From positions 94,247-158,246 of the forward strand of contig KN805430.1 in the NCBI GenBank assembly GCA_000818945.1: 64,000 nucleotides of DNA, written 5' to 3'. The notes under the pieces are model-generated. The model saw only the letters and a list, made by a program, of their open reading frames with translations. It did not search any database and was not told the DNA's origin. Origin of the DNA: Schizochytrium sp. CCTCC M209059 (Eukaryota; Sar; Bigyra; Thraustochytrida; Thraustochytriidae). The stretch's first letter is position 1, and the number at the start of each line of letters is the position of its first letter. A program made the position numbers and the translations under genes. Of this stretch, positions 9,483-19,820 are shown in pieces.

Positions 9483-11348
9483 TCAGGGAGGACTGAGCGG
9501 ACTCTCGCGCTTTGCTTCTGAATCATTGAGAGCAGTAAGCATTCCGAGCAATTTGCGCATGTGACCTCTCTTAAAACCGAGTTCAAGCAAGTAGTCGTCC
9601 TCTTCGAGCCGAATCAAGTCCGTCGTGTCGCGCACGCCAAAGGCCGCCATTGCATCGTGGTACTGAACGAGATTTGCTTTGGCGAGAAATTCTTTGAGAG
9701 GCACGACGGGCACAAAGACCATTTTCTTGGCACGTGTTTTATGGCATGCTTTGCGCAAAGACACAACCTCCTTGCGTAAGGTGCTGTTTTCCTTTTTGAT
9801 TTCAAAGACCTCACGTTTGAGCGCGCGTAACTTGGCTTTGTCCTCTTTGCCTGGATTAACCACCTTTTCCACAAAAGCACGCTTTTGCCTTCTTCGTGAG
9901 TCCATGATTTGCACAAACTCAGCAAAGCAAATCTCGCCAGAATTATCGACGTCGACCTCTTTGATGAGAGCGAGTGCTGTCTTGTGCGAGATCTCGTCAC
10001 CAAGTGCGCGCATTGCCTCGGTGAGCTCATCAGTGTCCATCTCGCCGCTATGGTCCTCATCGAAGCGCTCAAACTGCTCGCGAAAGTCAAAAAGCTCCTC
10101 TTCGGAAAAGTTTTCTGCAAGCTCCTCGGGGACGAACCAGAGCACCTCGTCAGGAATCTTAAAGGTTTTCTCAAGCGTTTTCTTGTTAACATAGTAGTCG
10201 CGCCGCCGAACCTCGTCGTACTTTTTTACCCAGTCCCCCATGCGTCGTTGCGCTACGACGCGCTGCTCGTGCACGCGCTCCATGCGCGCATTCTCGCCGA
10301 GCTTGCCCTTGATTTTGCCGAGAACGGCACCAGCTGCGTCAGTAATGGCCTTCCCTTTGACAATTTTTTGCAATTGATCCTGAAGTGTGTCGCCATAGCC
10401 GTTGCGCAGCATGTGCATGATGGTCAAAAACTCGTCAAACTCGACGAGACCGCTTCCATCAGCATCGACGAGTTTGATGAGTCGGCGGATTTTGGGCCGT
10501 GTAATTGCGATATCGAGTTCTTTGAAAAGCGCTGCTAGCTCGCCGTCGTCGAGACGCCCGCTATCGTCTTCGTCGATTTCTCCAAAGCGTAGGCGTAGCT
10601 TCGCGATCTCTTTGCGCTGGAAAAGTTCCTTGTTCTCGTCCGAAACTGCATATAAGTTTTCTGTGGGCCGCACGACTGTGCGTTCGTGCGTCTCTGGATT
10701 GTAATAGTAGCGCTGTCCGTTTGTCTTGTCAAAGTGCTCCGTCCACGGCTCGGGCAAAGGATCGAAGGGCTCCACGACTTCAGACTTGGCGCTTTCAAGA
10801 CTTCTCACTCCCTTTTTCGTCTTGGCTTGCACAGAAAATTGGTATTTCCAGCCATTGGCGAGCGGTTCGATTGTTGCTGAAGTGGCAGGAAAGTCGACTT
10901 CTGCAGCCTCGCCCTTGTACTTCCACTCGTTACCATCAAGACGGTATTTGCGGACTACATATGTGTGTGTTTTGCTGTACAAAGTATCGCCTTCTTCGTC
11001 GTCATTTGAGGTCGTCGCTGATGCGCGTCGCGCTGCTTCGCTTCCATCTGTCCACCAAACGGTCGCGCACGCGTTGGCCGCGCGAGCCTTGCAGAGTCCA
11101 GGTCTTCGTGGTTCAATGCCTCCGCCCATCTTCACGGCGAGACCCGCATCATGATCGACTTTTCCTTCCGTGGAATCTGGCGCTCCGGAAACCAAGTTCG
11201 CCCGATTTGCTTCTTGGCCGTCTTCATTGCCTGGCCGGCCTGTCTTGCCTGTTTTGCCTCCTCCTGCAACTTGGCGTTCGTAGCCAGCGCCCGTTTGCAC
11301 AGCCTGCTCCTTGCTCGAGGCGAGCTCGGCCTCTTCGTCGCTGTCCAT
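9483..11348 (-). CDS. FN3-WW-EF-hand-SAM calcium-binding scaffold protein
   Basis: A 621-residue protein with a mosaic architecture. A disordered Gly-rich head is followed by a fibronectin-III-like domain (~93-193, ending in GWKYQFSVQA-type strands). Next is a WW domain (~199-228, PEPWTEHFDKTNGQRYYYNP). Two EF-hand loops follow (259-270 DEDDSGRLDDGE; 295-306 DADGSGLVEFDE), then a WW-like segment (~372-399, GDWVKKYDEVRRRDYYVN), two more EF-hand loops (430-441 DEDHSGEMDTDE; 466-477 DVDNSGEICFAE), a coiled coil (~503-540) and a C-terminal SAM domain (~549-607). All four loops keep acidic residues at positions 1, 3 and 12 and Gly at 6, so Ca2+ binding is likely. It may act as a cytosolic calcium-responsive adaptor that recruits proline-rich partners. 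I know no named orthologue. The start lies 48 bases from the assembly gap, so upstream exons cannot be excluded. Confidence 0.88.
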   Translation of the reverse strand: MDSDEEAELASSKEQAVQTGAGYERQVAGGGKTGKTGRPGNEDGQEANRANLVSGAPDSTEGKVDHDAGLAVKMGGGIEPRRPGLCKARAANACATVWWTDGSEAARRASATTSNDDEEGDTLYSKTHTYVVRKYRLDGNEWKYKGEAAEVDFPATSATIEPLANGWKYQFSVQAKTKKGVRSLESAKSEVVEPFDPLPEPWTEHFDKTNGQRYYYNPETHERTVVRPTENLYAVSDENKELFQRKEIAKLRLRFGEIDEDDSGRLDDGELAALFKELDIAITRPKIRRLIKLVDADGSGLVEFDEFLTIMHMLRNGYGDTLQDQLQKIVKGKAITDAAGAVLGKIKGKLGENARMERVHEQRVVAQRRMGDWVKKYDEVRRRDYYVNKKTLEKTFKIPDEVLWFVPEELAENFSEEELFDFREQFERFDEDHSGEMDTDELTEAMRALGDEISHKTALALIKEVDVDNSGEICFAEFVQIMDSRRRQKRAFVEKVVNPGKEDKAKLRALKREVFEIKKENSTLRKEVVSLRKACHKTRAKKMVFVPVVPLKEFLAKANLVQYHDAMAAFGVRDTTDLIRLEEDDYLLELGFKRGHMRKLLGMLTALNDSEAKRESPLSPP

Positions 11349-11396
11349 GGCGAGTCGTGTTTCCTTTGCTCACGGACGAACCTCCATTCCCCCCCC

Positions 11397-11606
11397 NNNN
11401 NNNNNNNNNNNNNNNNNNNNNNNNNNNNNNNNNNNNNNNNNNNNNNNNNNNNNNNNNNNNNNNNNNNNNNNNNNNNNNNNNNNNNNNNNNNNNNNNNNNN
11501 NNNNNNNNNNNNNNNNNNNNNNNNNNNNNNNNNNNNNNNNNNNNNNNNNNNNNNNNNNNNNNNNNNNNNNNNNNNNNNNNNNNNNNNNNNNNNNNNNNNN
11601 NNNNNN
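11397..11606. other. Assembly gap (210 N)
   Basis: A run of N bases flanked by a C homopolymer on the left. It falls in the head-to-head interval between the EF-hand protein and LCB2 genes, so promoter sequence and possibly the true 5' end of LCB2 are hidden. Confidence 1.
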
Positions 11607-11780
11607 CCCGTCGCGCCGTCCGCGGCGCTCGCCGGCGCGCGCCGTCTGGCCTTGTGCACGGCAGAGGCATCGGGTTTTCCGTGCTTGCACGCGGTCAAGA
11701 ACAAGCGCGTCGACGGCACGGAGCCCGGCGCCGCCCCCGTCGGGGACTCGAGCGCGCGCAGGCAGGCGGCGCGAGAGACG

Positions 11781-13638
11781 ATGTGCAAAGTCAAGGAGCA
11801 AGCCCAGGCGGAGTACATGCAGCAGAACCTGAGGACCACGCTGCGCATGCGCTCGCGCACGAAGAGCATCTCTGACCTGGCAGAGCCTGCGCAGAGCTCC
11901 ATTGTGCAGTTTAGCACATACTACATTTACGTCTGTGCCGTTCTTATCGGCCTCTGGTACGACTTTGTGGACCTCATCCTCCAGGTAAGTGGCGTGCGCG
12001 GCGGGTGATTTGCTCGCGTGCGTTTCTTCTTCTGTTTGTGTGTTGGATTACGTTTTTTCTCGTCGTAGGGCAAATCAAATTTGTGTATCGGACGAATCGC
12101 GCAGTGCCCCTGCATGAAAAAAAATGAAGAGTGCAGCCATATGCTGACATCTGCTTACGCGATTTTCACAGCGAAACAAACGCCGGGCGCCTGATGGTTA
12201 CGCGCCCATCGTCAAAGGCTTTGACTCGTTTTACAGCCGACATTTGTACGTTCACTTGCTTTGGTTTTGATTTTGGTGTTTGGTGTCAGGATATCTCGCG
12301 CTTACAGTGCAACAACGTACTAACGTTAAACTCCTCATCTTCCTCGGGGATCCATTTCATTGGCGCTTCGACGCTTGCAGGGCGAGCCGTCTATGGAACT
12401 GTCTGAATAATGTGGTCTCGAGCACACCGGGTGCTCACATCGAGGTGGTGCAGCGCAAACGCAACACCGACGGCTCCGTCGAGCTGCTCAACACGACTCG
12501 CAAGTGCCTGAACCTCGGCTCGTACAATTACCTTGGCTTCGCGGACGACTGGCAGAACACATGCCGTGACCGTGTGGTGAAGTCTCTCGACGAATTTGGC
12601 GTGACGACCGCGGCCTCGGTTGTGAGCGGTGGATACACAAGTGTGCACAAGGAGCTGGAGGAAAGCGTCGCTGCCTTTGTGGGCAAGGAGGCCGCCGTGT
12701 GCTTCAATATGGGCTATGGCACTAACCAGACGGCCATCCCCGCCTTTTTCGGCAAGGGGTGCCTCTTGATAAGCGACACCCTCAATCACACGTCCATCGT
12801 GAACGGTTCTCGCGCCTCGGGCGCCACGATTCGCGTCTTCAAGCACAACAATGTTGAACACTTGGAGAGCGTGCTGCAAACGGCCATCATTGAAGGTCAG
12901 CCTTTGACACACCGGCCGTGGAAAAAGATTCTCGTCATGGTCGAGGGCGTGTACAGCATGGAGGGCGAGGTGTGCGAGCTCGCTGGTATTGTGTCTATGG
13001 CCAAAAAGTACAAAGCTTACATGTACGTGGACGAAGCGCACTCGATTGGCGCACTCGGCGCGACGGGCCGCGGCATTTGCGAATATGCAGGTGTCGACCC
13101 TGCCGACATAGATATCCTCATGGGTACTTTTACTAAGAGCTTTAGCGGCATGGGCGGCTACTTGGCTTCTTCTCAAGAGTTCATCGACTATATTCGCTCG
13201 CAAAGCATGGGCACGGTTCTCGCGCAGTCGATGTCTCCGGTTGTGGCGCAGCAGATCCTTACCGCGCTGCGCATCATTGACGGCAAGGACGGGACGGATC
13301 TTGGCCGTCAGAAGCTGCAGGATATTCGAGACAACTCGAACTACTTTCGAAAGGAACTCATTCGCATGGGACTTCAGGTCCTGGGCGATGAGGACTCCCC
13401 TGTGATTCCTGTCATGCTGTACGTGCCCACGAAGCTGAGTCTTTTCCACGAGCTCTGCATGGAACGCGGTCTCGCTGTCGTCTGCGTGGGCTTCCCTGCT
13501 GTCGGTCTCAACGGCAGTCGTGTGCGTTTTTGCATTTCTGCCGGCCACACGCGCAAGGATCTCGAGGACGCCATTGAAAAATTGCGCGAGGTTGCGGACA
13601 TTCTCATGCTACACTACAACAATTCTGCCCTTGGCTGA
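11781..13638 (+). CDS. LCB2: Serine palmitoyltransferase subunit 2 (LCB2), three exons
   Basis: Join 11781-11984, 12172-12245, 12381-13638, giving 511 residues. This enzyme condenses serine with palmitoyl-CoA, the first step of sphingolipid synthesis, in the ER membrane as a dimer with LCB1. Exon 1 ends in a membrane helix (near YYIYVCAVLIGLWYDF). Exon 2 encodes the conserved APIVKGFDSFYSRH segment. Exon 3 carries LGSYNYLGFAD, the DEAHSIGALG cofactor motif and GTFTKSFSG, whose Lys345 forms the PLP Schiff base. The splice choices rebuild the family spacing exactly: 18 residues lie between FYSRHL and HIEV, as in human SPTLC2. Length is slightly below the ~560 typical of the family, so the N-terminus may start further upstream in the gap; ATG 11781 is the first in-frame ATG after it. 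Confidence 0.92.
11985..12171 (+). other. LCB2 intron 1 (phase 0)
   Basis: Donor GTAAGT, acceptor TTTTCACAG, 187 bases. A branch-point-like TGCTGAC lies at 12142-12148, 23 bases before the acceptor. Removing it joins the membrane helix to the RNKRRAPDGYAP segment in frame. Confidence 0.85.
12246..12380 (+). other. LCB2 intron 2 (phase 2) with a TACTAAC branch point
   Basis: Donor GTACGT, acceptor GCTTGCAG, 135 bases. A perfect TACTAAC box is at 12318-12324, and the first AG after it is the acceptor. The split codon TT|G restores Leu and the family spacing. Confidence 0.87.
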
Positions 13639-13952
13639 TGGACTCTGTGTGTATCAGCGCGAGTAGGAGAAGAGCTGGACACCGTCGTCGGCGCGACTTG
13701 TCGTCTCGGCTGAGCTCGACCTTGTGAAGGACCATTTTTCAACCATATTTCTTGCTTTTCTTTGCTTTTCTTTGCTTTGCTTTGCGTCAAGCTCGCCTTG
13801 CCATGCTTGGAAACTCTGGTTTTGCAAAGAATTGCAAACGTCAGTCCCTTACAATGCTACTCTCTGTTCTTGTTGGGCTAATTCAATTTTCGTGAAGTTT
13901 TTAGCGGTAGTTATACATTGATGAAATGTCATGTGGCGGGCGTCCGTTGCCA
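13639..13952. other. Convergent intergenic region
   Basis: A 314-bp 3'-to-3' spacer between LCB2 and the ankyrin-like gene. It contains a CTTTG/CTTTT microsatellite (~13752-13785), the same motif family as at 2257-2292. No gene is seen. Confidence 0.65.
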
Positions 13953-16664
13953 TCACATCAGGCAACATTCGATGCGCGCGATACACCGAGGTGGGTTTTC
14001 TACAGACGTAGGAGGAGCAAAAAGCGAAGCGCCTCGACGGGTATTGGAATTGTCGCTCGACGAAGCTACAACATTGGCTGAACTGGGACTGAGCAAGGCT
14101 ACTCCCCCAGTTTGAGGTGGAGCGAATCTAGCTCCAGCGGGCAGCGTGGCTACGGCACCTCCCAAGGGATCAAGCAAAAGTGCAGAGTCTGGGCGCGTTA
14201 TCCCCAAAAAATGCGCGTTCTGCAAGGTGGCGCGTCTTGTAAAGCGGAATAACTTGGCAGGCCCAGGTTGACGGTGCGTCAAGCTTGCGGACTCGTGCAA
14301 ATCATTGAGCATTCTTGCCGCCTGCAACATGATTCTGTCGGGCGCAGTCTCGCGCCTGCACAGCGTGTTTCCGAACGCCATGCTGCAAATGTACATGCCC
14401 CATGCCGGGGGAAGCTTCTTTTTCTTTTCCATGCCAGCGACGAAACCCAAGGCAACCGCGGTGTCCTCGACGGCATCCTTGACCATTCCATCCGTGACGC
14501 GCTTGATCTCACGAATCAACTTTTCGTCGTGAATGACATCGGCATAGCCTTTAGCGTTAGGATGCTGCAGAAGCAGTTCGAGATCGATAGAGTTGGAGGT
14601 GAATCGGCCTCTCGCGGCGCATATCTCGAGTGCGCACTGTGATCCTGAAGGAGCGCGCAAAGGAGACACGCGTTGGTCTCTGAGAAATTCCGGGAGCCTG
14701 TATCCCAGATTACGTTGCAGAAAGTGGCGAAGAAGGAAATCATCTGCGCTTGACGGATCAATCAACTTGCGTTCCACGAGCTCGTACGGAAAGGCCTGGC
14801 GGCGAGAGCTCATGCAAATGGAAAGAATCTGGTCGGCCACGGGGCCAGCATCGACGTCCGTCTCACGGAGAAGAAAATCGACGCAGAGTTGGTGTTGTCT
14901 TTGAAAGGATTCGACAAGGGCCGTGCGTAGGACACGCTGCCGCTGCGCTTCATCTTGCGTAATCCCGCATGCCGTCTCAGAAAAGGGATTCTTAAGACAA
15001 AGCTTGTCTCGGTGAGACCGGCGACGATGACGGCGAATCTGGTTGCGAGACCGCTGCACGCTGTTCGGCGTGTCCTCAACGAAGTCGGAGATGAGGCCGA
15101 CCTGCCCTTGGCTAAGGCTTGGATGGTTACCAAAGCGCAGACCCAAAAGAGACTCCACAAGGTACGACAAAAGCCTGGAACTGCCAGCGCTGGCGGTGAG
15201 GGGGATGATAGCATAGTCATTGTACGAAGGGTCGACGCGGGGATCTTCGAGGAGCACCTTGATGACTTCATAATTTGCCTTGCTGCAGGCGTTAAACAGA
15301 GGGAGCTGACCATAGCACGAAGGGTCAATGCGTGGCTCGCGCAAAAGATGACGCATCACGGCCTCCGAGTACAAGTTGCACTCGCAGATAACACGCTGTT
15401 CAAAGGCCCCCGGGTCTGTATACTTCATCAAGAAGTCAACAAGCGTGAGATCTCCCATTTTGCATGCCTCGATGAGCAAGGCGTTGCGCCCCATGCTGGG
15501 ATTGATCTTTTGCGAACGAATGAGACCGCGGACGAAGGGCATGTCACCGCCACCCGTAGACCGCTGCTGCGAGCTCCAAAACATGAGTTGCACGACGGCG
15601 TCTTCGTTTTCTAGGACGCGATAGTCTTCCACGAGACGTGAGATGCACTTGCGGTTCCCCGTCGTGAGAGCAATGGAGAAAGCACTGGCGTGGATCATGG
15701 CATCAGATCGACTGAGCCGCCCCTGCAGCGAGGCAGCGATGGGATTAACGTGGGGATTGGACTTCATGAGAAGCTCGACATGTTCAAACTTTTCTTTCGC
15801 GACGCAAGCGCGAAGGGACTCGGAACTGCGCGCTGTTGGATCGACGCGGCCATCATCGAGGAGAGTCGCAAGAACGGTGCACGCGTAACGATCGGCGTGA
15901 CGCACTGCAAAGTTCTCGCAGAGTCCCGGATTGAGGCCAGGGATTGCCAGGAGAGCATTGACAATATCGACGCGTTCCCCTGCAGCCTCGCAGACGACCT
16001 GGGTGAGCAGAGCCACGGTGACGTTGGACTCCGTGCTAACGTCGTGCAGCTTGGCAACGCCCTGGAGAAGGAGCGTAAAGTCCGCGTTGAGGGGCGTTTT
16101 CTTGCGAATGATGCGCAAGGCACGGTCGATGACGACCCAGCTGGACTTCCCCTCGTGCCAAAAGCGCCCAGCTTCAGCAATAAGGATGGCCACGACGTCG
16201 AGATAGCGCTCGACGCAAGCGCCTCTTAGGTCTGGATCTTCCCGAAGGAGTTGAGCTCGGACGCGACGCGTCACGGCCTTGTGGTTCCACACGATGGACA
16301 ATTTGTCGCTGTCTGCGTCGTGTTGCTGTTCTACGGTGAGCACCATGTGCAGGCACTCTTTGGCCAGGCGCTGGGTCTGAGTCCGCGAGCAGGGGCCTTT
16401 GGGGGCTCGGATGCTCTTGAGCAAAGATGTCAAGACGGGTGCCTGTCCAGACAGGCTCGCAATGCGCGCGAGCAAGTTATCGTCATAATCTGCGCGCATC
16501 TTGGTCAAGGCGAGCGTCGTCTGCAGCAGGGTTACGTGGCCATTGGTGACGGAGTTGACGGCCGCGCTGCGGCGCTCCGCCGCTGCCGTCGCTGTCGCCG
16601 ACGGTCCGAGCCTCTGGGACGCAGCGTTGCTCGGCTGGTGTCGCACCATGCCCATGATCGCCAT
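13953..16664 (-). CDS. Ankyrin-like repeat protein
   Basis: A 903-residue protein. The repeats are degenerate ankyrin-like units: helix pairs with a loop of the type LL-x-DPRVDPS or REPRIDPS followed by a small-residue helix (for example LPLFNACSKANYEVIKVLLEDPRVDPS). Similar units recur through about residues 210-700 (DDGRVDPTARS, SNPHVNPIAAS, SQKINPSMG). The N-terminus (~20-60) is Ala/Ser-rich. The C-terminal ~150 residues are unlike the repeats and end in a Ser/Pro/Ala-rich tail. This style, with a DP-x-V/I-DPS loop, is common in large protist and giant-virus ankyrin families and usually means protein binding. No enzymatic domain or transmembrane segment was seen, and the partner and role are unknown. 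Confidence 0.78.
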   Translation of the reverse strand: MAIMGMVRHQPSNAASQRLGPSATATAAAERRSAAVNSVTNGHVTLLQTTLALTKMRADYDDNLLARIASLSGQAPVLTSLLKSIRAPKGPCSRTQTQRLAKECLHMVLTVEQQHDADSDKLSIVWNHKAVTRRVRAQLLREDPDLRGACVERYLDVVAILIAEAGRFWHEGKSSWVVIDRALRIIRKKTPLNADFTLLLQGVAKLHDVSTESNVTVALLTQVVCEAAGERVDIVNALLAIPGLNPGLCENFAVRHADRYACTVLATLLDDGRVDPTARSSESLRACVAKEKFEHVELLMKSNPHVNPIAASLQGRLSRSDAMIHASAFSIALTTGNRKCISRLVEDYRVLENEDAVVQLMFWSSQQRSTGGGDMPFVRGLIRSQKINPSMGRNALLIEACKMGDLTLVDFLMKYTDPGAFEQRVICECNLYSEAVMRHLLREPRIDPSCYGQLPLFNACSKANYEVIKVLLEDPRVDPSYNDYAIIPLTASAGSSRLLSYLVESLLGLRFGNHPSLSQGQVGLISDFVEDTPNSVQRSRNQIRRHRRRSHRDKLCLKNPFSETACGITQDEAQRQRVLRTALVESFQRQHQLCVDFLLRETDVDAGPVADQILSICMSSRRQAFPYELVERKLIDPSSADDFLLRHFLQRNLGYRLPEFLRDQRVSPLRAPSGSQCALEICAARGRFTSNSIDLELLLQHPNAKGYADVIHDEKLIREIKRVTDGMVKDAVEDTAVALGFVAGMEKKKKLPPAWGMYICSMAFGNTLCRRETAPDRIMLQAARMLNDLHESASLTHRQPGPAKLFRFTRRATLQNAHFLGITRPDSALLLDPLGGAVATLPAGARFAPPQTGGVALLSPSSANVVASSSDNSNTRRGASLFAPPTSVENPPRCIARIECCLM

Positions 16665-18842
16665 GGTGAGTGGGCGGCTACGCGCTCAGCTCAGACCGCT
16701 GCGGGCTTGGCCGTCGTTCTCCCGTCCCGTCGGCGCGGGCCGTCTCGCGTCTTCTCAAGCGCTTCTGCTCGACCTCCTCCTGGCCCGAGCTGCTCGTCTT
16801 GGCGCCTGGGCCTGAGTATCTAGGTCCCTCCTTCCCTGTCTCGCTCGCCTCGTGCCGGTTTCCTTGCGCCTCGACTTCGCGTCCGTCGCGCAGCGCGAGC
16901 AGCGCGAGCAGCGCGAGCAGCGCGCAGCCTCGGCTCGCGTCGCTTCAGCTCGGCTCGCGTCGCCTCGCGTCGCCTCGCGTCGACTCGCGCGGGCGGGCGG
17001 GCGGGCGCGGCGTGCAAGCGGCTCTGCTGCGCCTTCTCCGCGCCTGCCTGCGTCCGCTTCGAGCCGCTCGGCGAGGCGCGGTTTTGCCGGGTTCTGTCTC
17101 CTTTCTTCGCGGAGGAAACAAGAGCAAGAAAGCGCGCACGCGTGCATGCATGAATACGCGGAAGAGGAAGCAAGACCGGACACGCCAGCGAGCAAGAGAA
17201 CCACCTGCAACTTCACGTTGCCGGCACACATGGCTGTAGAAGCATGTACAGAACAAACGCCGGGGCACTACTAACTGTAAATTTATCTACATTGTCCCGC
17301 CCCTACCGCCGCCGGCAGCGCGGCTTCCTTCATTCCAGGAGGCTACTACCGTTTGCTCGTCTTCACACCGGAAAGGGCCAGAAAGCTTGCTTGCTTCCCT
17401 GCGAAACGTGCAGTTGCAACAAGCGCAAACAAAGCCGCGGCCGGCAGGTGCGCGAGGAGGGGGGGGGGGCTTGACGGGTCGCCAACTTGCTGCGAGAGGG
17501 GGGTCTGATTGTTTCCTTCCTTATCTTTCCTTTCCTTTCCTTATCTTTCCTTATCTTTCCTTTCCTTATCTTTCCTTTCCTTTCCTTTCCTTTCCTGGCC
17601 TCTTCTCGCGGCTAGTGGTCGCTGGCGAGGTCGGGAGCCATGGATGCACGCTCGTGCAGATGAGACGAGACGAGCCGCAGCTGCTTGCTCGCGCGAGGGC
17701 GGGCTCGCGAGGCGCCGCTGCGGCGAGAAGCGGAGGAGGCCCGCGGAGCCGGAGGAAGGGGCGGAGCGAGAGGAGGTATGGCCTGCGCCGGTTCCGGAGG
17801 CGAAGTGTGCGGAGCGGAGGCGTGACCTCGCGGAAGAAGCTGGCTGCAGGGAGCAAGGAGACCCGCGTGCTTAAACCCCGGCGAGGCGACTGCGAAATCG
17901 CAGGCGAGAACTCCGCGACCCAAGGGTTCCGGGCAGTCGAGGTTGGGCCGGGCCTGAGTGGGAATGGAGCCCGGAGTAAAAGAGGGCATGGACGGACCCT
18001 CTTCACGACGGAGTCGCACGAAGGGAGGCGAGGAGAGCTGCCTCTGCTGGCTGCTATGGCCGGCTGGATGGATCTATAGATGGGTGGATGGATGGATGGA
18101 TGCATGACTACAACGGAGTGCAGGGAAAGGTCATGGCAAGTGAGGCTGGTAGGCAGAGGCAGGCACAGGACGGTTGATGACCTCGTAGTCGATCGATGCG
18201 AGTCGCAAAGGGGGAGCTGTCGTCTACGTTAAAGTTATCGATGAAGTATACATTAAAGTTGACAATAATGCGCGGAAGCAAACCTGTCGTGGACTAGGAC
18301 GAGGACTAGGCCTAGGCCTGCTGCTACGAGTAGGCTAGTAGTGTAGCGAAAGTTGCTGGCGCCAGGACTATTGATGATTCGAGAATCGAAGCTAGCCGCC
18401 ACCGCTGCCGCGACAACGAGTCGGGCAATACCTATCATCGCAGCGTACCCAACATCGCGCACTCCAATGATCAATGATAACCTTGTCGCGCCGTAGACTC
18501 GGACTGGTTGTGCGAAGATGAGCAAAAACCGTAGTTCAACACATCCTTCTTGGCTTGGCCTTCTTGGCTTGGCTTGCTCTGGAGACGCCAAGGCGCCGAG
18601 ACTCGCCTCGCAGACAAGGCACGCACGCACGCACGCATGGAGGATCCTAGATGGCTATAGGCGCTGTGAGCGCAGACTTAGAGCCCTCGAGGCTAGCTAT
18701 AGCTAGCAAGCCTGACTGTGAGTTGAGTGAGTCCATCGAAGCGGCCAAGTTAAGAAGGCCAACTTGAAGATAAAAAGGCCTAGCCAAGGACTAAGAGTAT
18801 GGTGGCATTGGTCACGACGACAGGGAGCAGACCCCGAAAACC
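16665..18842. other. 2.2 kb divergent spacer with no credible gene
   Basis: Head-to-head region between the ankyrin-like and METTL9-type genes. It contains GCGCGAGCA repeats (~16896-16925), CGTCGCCTCG-type and CGGG-rich stretches (~16940-17010), a TTTCC/TTATC tract (17515-17597) and a GGAT repeat (~18080-18103). Small open frames in it have repeat-like Arg/Ser/Ala composition and no recognisable domain. Confidence 0.65.
17515..17597. repeat. TTTCC/TTATC pyrimidine microsatellite
   Basis: An 80-bp + strand pyrimidine tract of 5-bp TTTCC units interrupted at intervals by TTATC units. Confidence 0.9.
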
Positions 18843-19754
18843 ATGGTAGCACCACGAACAGCAGCCGCAAAGCTGCGCTACGGCGCTGGGCAGGCCCTGC
18901 GGGAGGCAGCGCGCTCGCGCGGCGTGCGATTCTGCGAGCTGCACGCGGACGATGCGACGCGGCGGTTCGTAGACACGGCGCCCGTGGCGCCTCCCTCGCA
19001 GGCGCTCGCTCACCGCGTGCTGTCCCTTTTCATGAGCTACTACGACGCCAACGCGGCGCTGGGGATCTACCCGCTGCACCTCTTCTCGCAGCCGCAGTGG
19101 ACGCAGCTCATGCGCGAGGCAGATCTTCTGCCGACTGGATCTGTGGAGAACGTCTCGAAGCCGTTTTCGCGCGTGCTCGACATTGGCGCCGGAGACGGTA
19201 GCATGGCGCAGGAGCTCCTGCTCCCGCTCGCCGATAAGGTGCACGCCACAGAGACTGCGTCGCGCATGGCCGCCCTTGCGCGCAAGCGTGGCATCGACTG
19301 CAAGGAAGTCGACGTTTCCGCGCCGGATGCAGGTCGCGAGCTCGGCTCCGACTTTGATCTCGTCTGCATCTTTAACGTTCTCGATCGCACTGCCCGCCCG
19401 CTCTCGCTCTTGCGCACTGCCTCCGAGCTGCTCGCACCAGGAGGCACCTGTGTCATTGCTTCTCCGCTTCCCATGCGCCAAATTTGCTTCGATGGCTCGC
19501 TCAAGCGGCAGCCTGATGAGACTCTTCCCATGCCGGATCCAAGATCTCCAGAGCTCGCCACCTATTCATCCGCTACCGACGATGACAACTGGGACGCTTA
19601 CGCATATGCATTCATGTTCGACTTTCTCCCCCAGCACGCCCCGGGTCTCCGTGTCGACACCTTTACGCGGCTTCCGTATTTGTCAGGGGGCGACCTCGCG
19701 GAGCCGCTCATCGAGTACGACGACATCGCCGTGGTTCTCCGCAAAGACCCATGA
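18843..19754 (+). CDS. METTL9: METTL9/DREV-type histidine methyltransferase
   Basis: A 303-residue protein starting in a strong CCATGG context; human METTL9 is ~318. The DREV family pattern is clear: an SLFMSYYDANAALGIYPLHLF segment (61-81) precedes the Rossmann core. SAM-binding motif I is VLDIGAGDGS (111-120), the acidic ribose contact is within ATETAS (135-140), and motif IV is FNVLDRT (177-183), where animal members read NLLDRC. C-terminal strands end in DDIAVVLR. Characterised METTL9 places N1(pi)-methyl groups on His residues of alternating-His motifs in other proteins. That activity is carried over here by family, not shown. No signal peptide is evident, although vertebrate forms are endomembrane-associated. 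The sirtuin gene follows in the same orientation ~420 bp downstream. Confidence 0.88.
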   Translation: MVAPRTAAAKLRYGAGQALREAARSRGVRFCELHADDATRRFVDTAPVAPPSQALAHRVLSLFMSYYDANAALGIYPLHLFSQPQWTQLMREADLLPTGSVENVSKPFSRVLDIGAGDGSMAQELLLPLADKVHATETASRMAALARKRGIDCKEVDVSAPDAGRELGSDFDLVCIFNVLDRTARPLSLLRTASELLAPGGTCVIASPLPMRQICFDGSLKRQPDETLPMPDPRSPELATYSSATDDDNWDAYAYAFMFDFLPQHAPGLRVDTFTRLPYLSGGDLAEPLIEYDDIAVVLRKDP

Positions 19755-19787
19755 CTGGTTCACTTTGCCTTATGGCAGACTATTGCT

Positions 19788-19820
<33 letters not shown>

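Noticed and set aside
12290..12407. Alternative LCB2 exon starting after the GGTGTCAG at 12289
   Set aside because: It reaches a stop before the conserved region and breaks the family spacing; the TACTAAC-guided acceptor at 12380 restores it.
12391..13548. 385-residue open frame antisense to LCB2
   Set aside because: His/Arg/Ala-rich shadow of a strongly conserved enzyme on the other strand.
16665..18842. tRNA or small RNA genes in the large spacers
   Set aside because: No cloverleaf-like arms or A/B box pair could be found by reading; a tRNAscan-type search would settle it.
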